Source: Parietaria judaica (taxonomy: Eukaryota; Streptophyta; Magnoliopsida; Rosales; Urticaceae). Taken from it: DNA of 64,000 nt. The notes under the pieces are model-generated. The model saw only the letters and a program-made list of their open reading frames with translations. It ran no database searches and had not been told where the DNA came from. The position numbers were made by a program, and so were the translations under genes. Positions 58,987-64,000 of the stretch are shown here, piece by piece. How positions within the stretch are numbered: position 1 is the stretch's first letter; each line of letters opens with the position of its first letter. The stretch is from assembly GCA_954871525.1 (NCBI GenBank), contig OX940863.1:24068001-24132000 (forward strand), in the 5' to 3' direction.

Positions 58987-59494
58987 TAGAGGTGGCAATT
59001 CAGGTTTCGTGTCGTGTTCGTGCTGGGTCTTAATCGTGTTAGAGGATGAGACTCAAACCCGCCTCATTTAAATACCGTGTTTATCGTGTCTACTCGTTTA
59101 ACCCATTTAACAAAATTATGTATTTTAAAATAATAAATTAATTCAACTTATACTCATTTTACTTAATCTATTTAATTATTTTATCTAAAATTTTAAAATT
59201 TACTAATATTTTTTTATGTTCATCAATTGTATGACATAATTAATAATATAAAACATATACGTCATATATAATAAGTATTATATAACACTTAATAACATAT
59301 ATAAAATGCATAAAATGTAACTTGGCTCTTTAATCGGGTCCCATTGTGTTATCGTGTTCGTGCCCTATTTACCCGTTATTTAATCGTGTTAATTGTGTTC
59401 GACACGGTTGGACCCACATCCATTTATGATAGACCTAGACACGTTTAAATCGCGTCGTAACCGTTTCGTGTCCCGCCCCAAATTGCCGCCTCTA
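58987..59494. mobile_element. hAT-like MITE, TAGAGGTGGCAA termini, 508 bp
   Basis: Left TAGAGGTGGCAATTCAGG, right (inverted) TAGAGGCGGCAATTTGGG, each followed by tcgtgt/cgtgt repeats (subterminal). No 8-bp duplication is visible at the borders, so it is old or rearranged. Confidence 0.65.
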
Positions 59495-60492
59495 GGCCCT
59501 AAGTATTTGGATGGATCTATTGACGTTTTTAGTTTGCGAGCGTGATATGAACCTTAAAAATTTGTTCAATAATTTTTTTTTTTTTTTTTTTGAAGAACAA
59601 TAAATTATTTATTACACATTGATAAGTTAAATACCACTTAAAGTCCAATCTCATTCAAGCAAAACGTTTATTTTTAATGAAACTCAATTATTATTTTTTT
59701 TGCTCGCATTTTATGAAACTCATCGAATTGCGCACTGGCCGACTGACACGTTGAAATTGACAAATTGAACGACAAGTTAGAGTATGAAAAAGGAAAAAAC
59801 TAAAACGACAGAAACGTAAGTGGGGACATTTTAATGGAGTAATTGAACGACACGAAAGTAAAACGACAACTTAGATAAAAACGACATGATAACTTCAAAC
59901 GACAACAATGGGACTCACACGATGTAATATGGTAATAGGCATTATAAGTGATATCAAACACTTATAAACTACATTGAATGTGATGGTAATGATTGAAATA
60001 GATAATCAAGAGGTAAACGACATGATATGGTAAAACGACTTGCACTAGACTCTGAAAACGACATCGATAATGAAACGACACGTAAACAAACTTGTTATAG
60101 TAGTAAGCGACAGAATTTGGAAAGCATGGTTCAGCTCGATAAAGCTTGAATTGAAACTACATGTTAGGTTATAATAATTTATAATGAGCAAAAAACATAA
60201 TACTGGATTGACTCGAAATTTAATTAATTATTCGAACCTTATAATAATTTTTGTCATGGATCCTATATTCGTATCTAGAAGGTTTCATATAATTATTATG
60301 CCACTATTTTTTTTCTATCTAAAGTCAAAGAAGTGAGATTCCTTTTTTGTTTATTTATTCATTTTTAAACCACTTATGTATATTTATCTGTCCCTAGATT
60401 TGTTAAATAATGAGAAATTAAATTAATAATAGCTTATTTACTATACATTAAATTTTAAATAATTATTATCAAGAGAGTAATTTGAAAGGAGC
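59495..60492. other. Intergenic with a cluster of AACGACA motifs
   Basis: Between about 59765 and 60115 the heptamer aacgaca or a close variant recurs about ten times, irregularly spaced and all on the plus strand. Poly-T at 59572-59591. No gene. Confidence 0.5.
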
Positions 60493-60500
60493 GGTGTGGT

Positions 60501-60820
60501 GAGCTGCACAAACGTGCATCGCGACCAGTCGCGAACATAGTCGCCAAAATCGCGACTGTTCACGGTCGCAACACGTCGCGAGAATCACGGCCGCGATGCA
60601 TCGCGATGAATCGCGAGAGAGAGAGAGAGAGAGAGATGCCCTGCTGTGAGACGGAGAGGGAGGGAGAGGGAGGGAGAGAGAGAGAGAGAGAGAAATCGCG
60701 ACTTTTGCCCATATTCGCGATGAATCGCGACTTTTGCCGCAAAATCGCGATTGTTCGCGACTTCCAAAAACAAGTCGCGATGAGTCGAATCGTGAGTGGC
60801 GACTCACATGTGCAGCTCTA
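60501..60820. mobile_element. hAT MITE, 320 bp, TCGCGAC-rich
   Basis: Termini GAGCTGCACA (left) and, inverted, TAGAGCTGCACATGTGAG; exact 8-bp duplication ggtgtggt (60493-60500, 60821-60828). The body has numerous TCGCGA/TCGCGAC motifs and a (GA)n tract (60616-60693). Same family as the 5' end at 27882. Confidence 0.88.
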
Positions 60821-60828
60821 GGTGTGGT

Positions 60829-61286
60829 GTCAACTGTCAGTTCGTGAAGAGAGTTAGGTGAGTGAGATTCTCGAATATGCCTTTTTTTTTTTTTCTTTTT
60901 CTGACCAAACTTAAATCTAACAATACATTTCCTCACTTACTAGTTACTAAACTATTATTTAATGGGAATAAATAAAACAAGGAATCACGTGCATCAGCAC
61001 ACTCACGAGTCACGCCTCACGTGCCACGTCACGCCCCATGCTTGGTGCCGTTCTCAAAATTCAACGCCTAGGCTAATTGACACTATTGCCTCTTAACTTT
61101 ATAAATATTGCATTTGTCCTCCAAAACTTATTCTTTTAGCATTAATATCCCTTGTACTTTCACAAGATAGCATATTGCGCGCTGTTTACAAGAACGGACA
61201 TTAATTTAGCTAAGTACAAGCAATACGTGATTTCTTTAACTTTTCATCAATTATATTACTTTTTTTAAAATTTAAAATTCTTGATC
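60829..61286. other. Intergenic, nothing recognised
   Basis: Short spacer with several cacgtg/cacgtc boxes at 60985-61035 and no frame. Confidence 0.4.
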
Positions 61287-61289
61287 TAA

Positions 61290-62116
61290 GGCCAGGTTCA
61301 CTTGGGTGTAATCAATCGTAATGGGTTATAATCTTAATAAGTAAGTGCACTTATTATGATGTTCACTTAAATACATTATCATAACCGGTCGTAATCACAA
61401 TTACAATGTAATCAAAAAAAGTAATTTGAAGTAATGATCATTACAAAATCTCAACGTTGTAATCTTGATTACAATTTTCATTCCTTTTTAATTTTCCTAA
61501 ACTACCCTCTTAACTACTCACCACCCCTCTCTCTTCCACTATTCACGCGTAACCCACACTTTTCTCTTTCTCTCTCATACTATCCCATTTTCACTTTTTT
61601 TTTCTTTCTCCTATTCGTTTCTTCTCTCAATAATCAATATAATTGCAATATTTATTAATCCACTAAAGCTATGCATATACGTAACTATGCTGCATGATAT
61701 TATAATAATAATTTATTAATATAATATTATTATTTGTTTTGTAATCACAGAAATATCATAGTTTCATGTCTATAACATTCAAGCCATAGTGCCATACAAT
61801 CCATGTATGTCGACATATTTATAACTGTATATCATATTAACATGTATATTTTAATAAATATGACTACATTATTATTAAAAATGACTGGTTTGTAAGTTAT
61901 GCATTTTTTTAACACAAAGGTTTAAGGGTATTTTAGTAAACCGTAATTAATTATATTTTAAAAAATATCATTTAAAAAAATATATTGAGCATTCTTTTTT
62001 TAAATATAGAAGTTCAACTAAACGTTGTAATCGTTTACAATTACGGTTACGATTACATTTTATTACGATTACGTTTACGATTACGATTTAACAATTACAT
62101 CCAAGTGAATGCCACC
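61290..62116. mobile_element. PIF/Harbinger-type MITE, 827 bp
   Basis: Termini GGCCAGGTTCACTTGGGTGT and, inverted, GGTGGCATTCACTTGGATGT, extended by tcgtaat/attacga repeats at both ends. Flanked by the 3-bp duplication TAA (61287-61289, 62117-62119), typical of PIF/Harbinger (TWA). No transposase was found. Confidence 0.83.
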
Positions 62117-62119
62117 TAA

Positions 62120-62501
62120 ATTATTTTAGAATGATTTATATTTATTGATTGCTTCATAAAAATATGCGGGTTTAGTATAATATTAATATCGTTTGATGAT
62201 AAATTCACCAAAGTAAAAAATATGTGGCATTTTTTTGTTTCAACGCTTATGGAGAAATCGGCCAATCATTTTGAGAGCATAAGGGACATTTCTGTCAAAA
62301 ATTTAAGTTCATGAGAAATATTACACAATCACGAAAAGTTCAAGGAGCATTAACGGCATACTCAAACAACGTCAGAGATGGACGCGCTCACCCCACTACG
62401 ATACACTCGTCCACACCCGGAAACTGGTGGGTCCCACTGTCAGTGTACCCTAGCCAATGCAGATGTCGAGTGGTGCACAACTTTACTTTGTGTTCTTCGC
62501 C
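62120..62501. other. Upstream region of iPGAM
   Basis: Between the MITE and the TATA box. No other gene. A GC-richer patch at 62360-62480 lies in the proximal promoter. Confidence 0.4.
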
Positions 62502-62509
62502 TATATATA
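62502..62509 (+). promoter_or_regulatory. TATA box of iPGAM
   Basis: TATATATA about 95 bp before the 5'-UTR splice donor at 62605. The UTR exon is followed by an 88-bp leader intron (62605-62692, gtaagt...gatgcag) that ends 7 bases before the ATG. Confidence 0.6.
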
Positions 62510-62699
62510 GTATATACACATACATACGTGTATCTATCGATTGAGATTTGCTGGTAGAATCGGACTCTGAAACTCATCCATTTCTTCGAAGGATTCGCAG
62601 ACTCGTAAGTGTCTTCTTCTTCTTCCTATCGATCGATTTGTTGATTCGATTGAGTGTTGATGGAGTCTGATTCGTTCTGTGTTTGGATGCAGAGAAACC

Positions 62700-64000
62700 A
62701 TGGGGAGCTCAGGATTTTCGTGGAAGTTGGCGGATCACCCGAAGCTTCCGAAGGGGAAGACCGTGGCTATGGTGGTTCTGGACGGCTGGGGCGAGGCTAA
62801 CCCCGACCAGTACAACTGCATCCATGTCGCCGAGACTCCGACCATGGATTCCCTCAAGAACGTACGGTTTCTATGGCAGATCTAGTGTTTTGGTATTCGT
62901 TTGCGTGGATTGAATCGATAATTGTTTTGCTTTTCATATCATCCGTATAATGATTTGTGATATATATTGCTTTTATACTGGATTGGAATTTGTTATGTAA
63001 ATATTAGGTTTTAGAGACTCAAGATCGGTGCTTTGCTTTATATATTGAAACCAATATTTTATACACCGCTTACGGGTATACCGATGGAGTTTATGTTAGA
63101 TTTTTAAAAAGGGATACCAATTTTTACTATCCGATTTTATGGGTATACCGCAAAACTAGTGAGTATACTTGTAGGGTTTTTGTAATTTATAAAAAGTACT
63201 AATATAAAATAAAAAATAATATCATAATTTTGGAAAAGAAATCAACTTTTTTGCCCAGATGAGGTGTTGGAAGGGGTTTAAGGGATTATGGAGGGACTGA
63301 TGTGAAAATATTTGAAGAAAGTATGGAATTTTCTTTGTCAAATATCGAATTTGAGGGCTAGAAGGTAATTTTGGGAAGACGGTCGCTACTTGGTGCGGTT
63401 TTTCCCCACACTCATGCCAAAAGAGAGTTATTGTAGGAATACCGGGCCTCTCAAACACTGAGTGTAATATTGCTTCATTGTCATAACTCGTATCCATTCA
63501 TATATCAAGTTTCATTCCTTGTTGGTCTATGTGAAATTGGTCGATTTTCGCATTGTTATTTCTTCACAATTTCGTAAGTTATGTTGGTCTATAAAAAGTA
63601 TGTTATATGAATTGTATTGAACTGAACTATTTGGGTTTTCAGGGTGCTCCTGAGAAATGGAGATTGGTGAGAGCCCATGGTAACGCTGTGGGGCTTCCGA
63701 CAGAGGATGACATGGGCAACAGTGAAGTCGGTCACAACGCGCTCGGGGCTGGACGCATTTTCGCACAAGGGTGAGCTTTGTAATGTAGAGCCATAAACGT
63801 GTTGAGATTTTTTCTCCAATCTTGATTTTCTTTTCTTGATTAGCTTGATTATGTTCTTCACATTGTTTTATATTGAATTTGTATACTTTGTTTTCTAAAT
63901 CTCAGAGCAAAGCTCGTTGACCTTGCTCTTGCCACCGGAAAGATCTACCAAGGAGACGGTTTTAACTATATCAAGGGTTCTTTTGAGACCGGCACCTTGC
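62700..64000 (+). CDS. iPGAM: Cofactor-independent phosphoglycerate mutase, 5' part
   Basis: Exons 62700-62861, 63643-63770 and 63906 to the window edge, GT-AG, phases consistent. It interconverts 3- and 2-phosphoglycerate in cytosolic glycolysis using two Mn ions and a phosphoserine. Visible: [10 protein letters not shown] start, metal-binding VVLDGWG with Asp28, [13 protein letters not shown], then [20 protein letters not shown] with the catalytic Ser81, then [18 protein letters not shown]. The gene continues beyond 64000 (about 560 residues are usual for plants). A leader intron precedes the ATG, common in highly expressed plant housekeeping genes. The 781-bp first coding intron holds an accgcttacgggtataccga stretch resembling the CAAGGT-family interior. 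Confidence 0.96.

Overview
This is a window of plant nuclear DNA, almost certainly from a eudicot. It is AT-rich, its genes carry short GT-AG introns, and it contains plant-specific families: a class VII receptor-like cytoplasmic kinase, a LURP-one-related protein, a small secreted cysteine-rich protein and cofactor-independent phosphoglycerate mutase. Genes are sparse. Most of the window is transposable elements and their relics, many nested in one another. No operon, CRISPR array, rRNA or tRNA gene was seen.

Genes that look intact: a two-exon secreted 12-cysteine protein (9049-9484, minus); a single-exon RING-H2 protein (20299-20628, plus); a six-exon PBL8-like RLCK-VII kinase (29778-32131, minus); a two-exon LURP-one-related protein (55706-56697, plus); and the first three coding exons of iPGAM, which runs off the right edge (62700-64000, plus). 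They look like independent single genes with no shared pathway, although the kinase, RING and LURP-one families all include members with defence or signalling roles.

Layout. 1-6100: nested LTR-retrotransposon debris (a Copia relic on the minus strand, cut by an LTR ending at 2228 and by a 305-bp hAT MITE at 3714-4018). 9.8-15 kb: a fold-back element and three TIR-bounded elements, one carrying a broken RNase H domain and an 18-bp x 9 minisatellite. 16.3-21.5 kb: a diverged inverted duplication flanking the RING gene, with a broken hAT transposase inside the left arm. 21.7-25.3 kb: a plastid PrfB3-like release-factor pseudogene split by a 696-bp solo LTR. 26.9-34.6 kb: a tRNA-derived SINE family, hAT-type MITEs and the kinase gene. 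37.3-41.1 kb: a decayed full-length hAT element. 45.6-51.1 kb: a complete, very young Copia element with identical-length 547-bp LTRs, one LTR mismatch, a TTAAA target duplication and an uninterrupted 1532-residue polyprotein frame. 57-62 kb: further SINE, hAT and PIF/Harbinger-type MITEs.

The clearest 'systems' here are the young Copia element, whose reading frame continues about 100 codons into its own 3' LTR, and several dispersed non-autonomous families that can be paired across the window by shared termini. Nothing in the sequence compels the claim of a wholly new molecular system.
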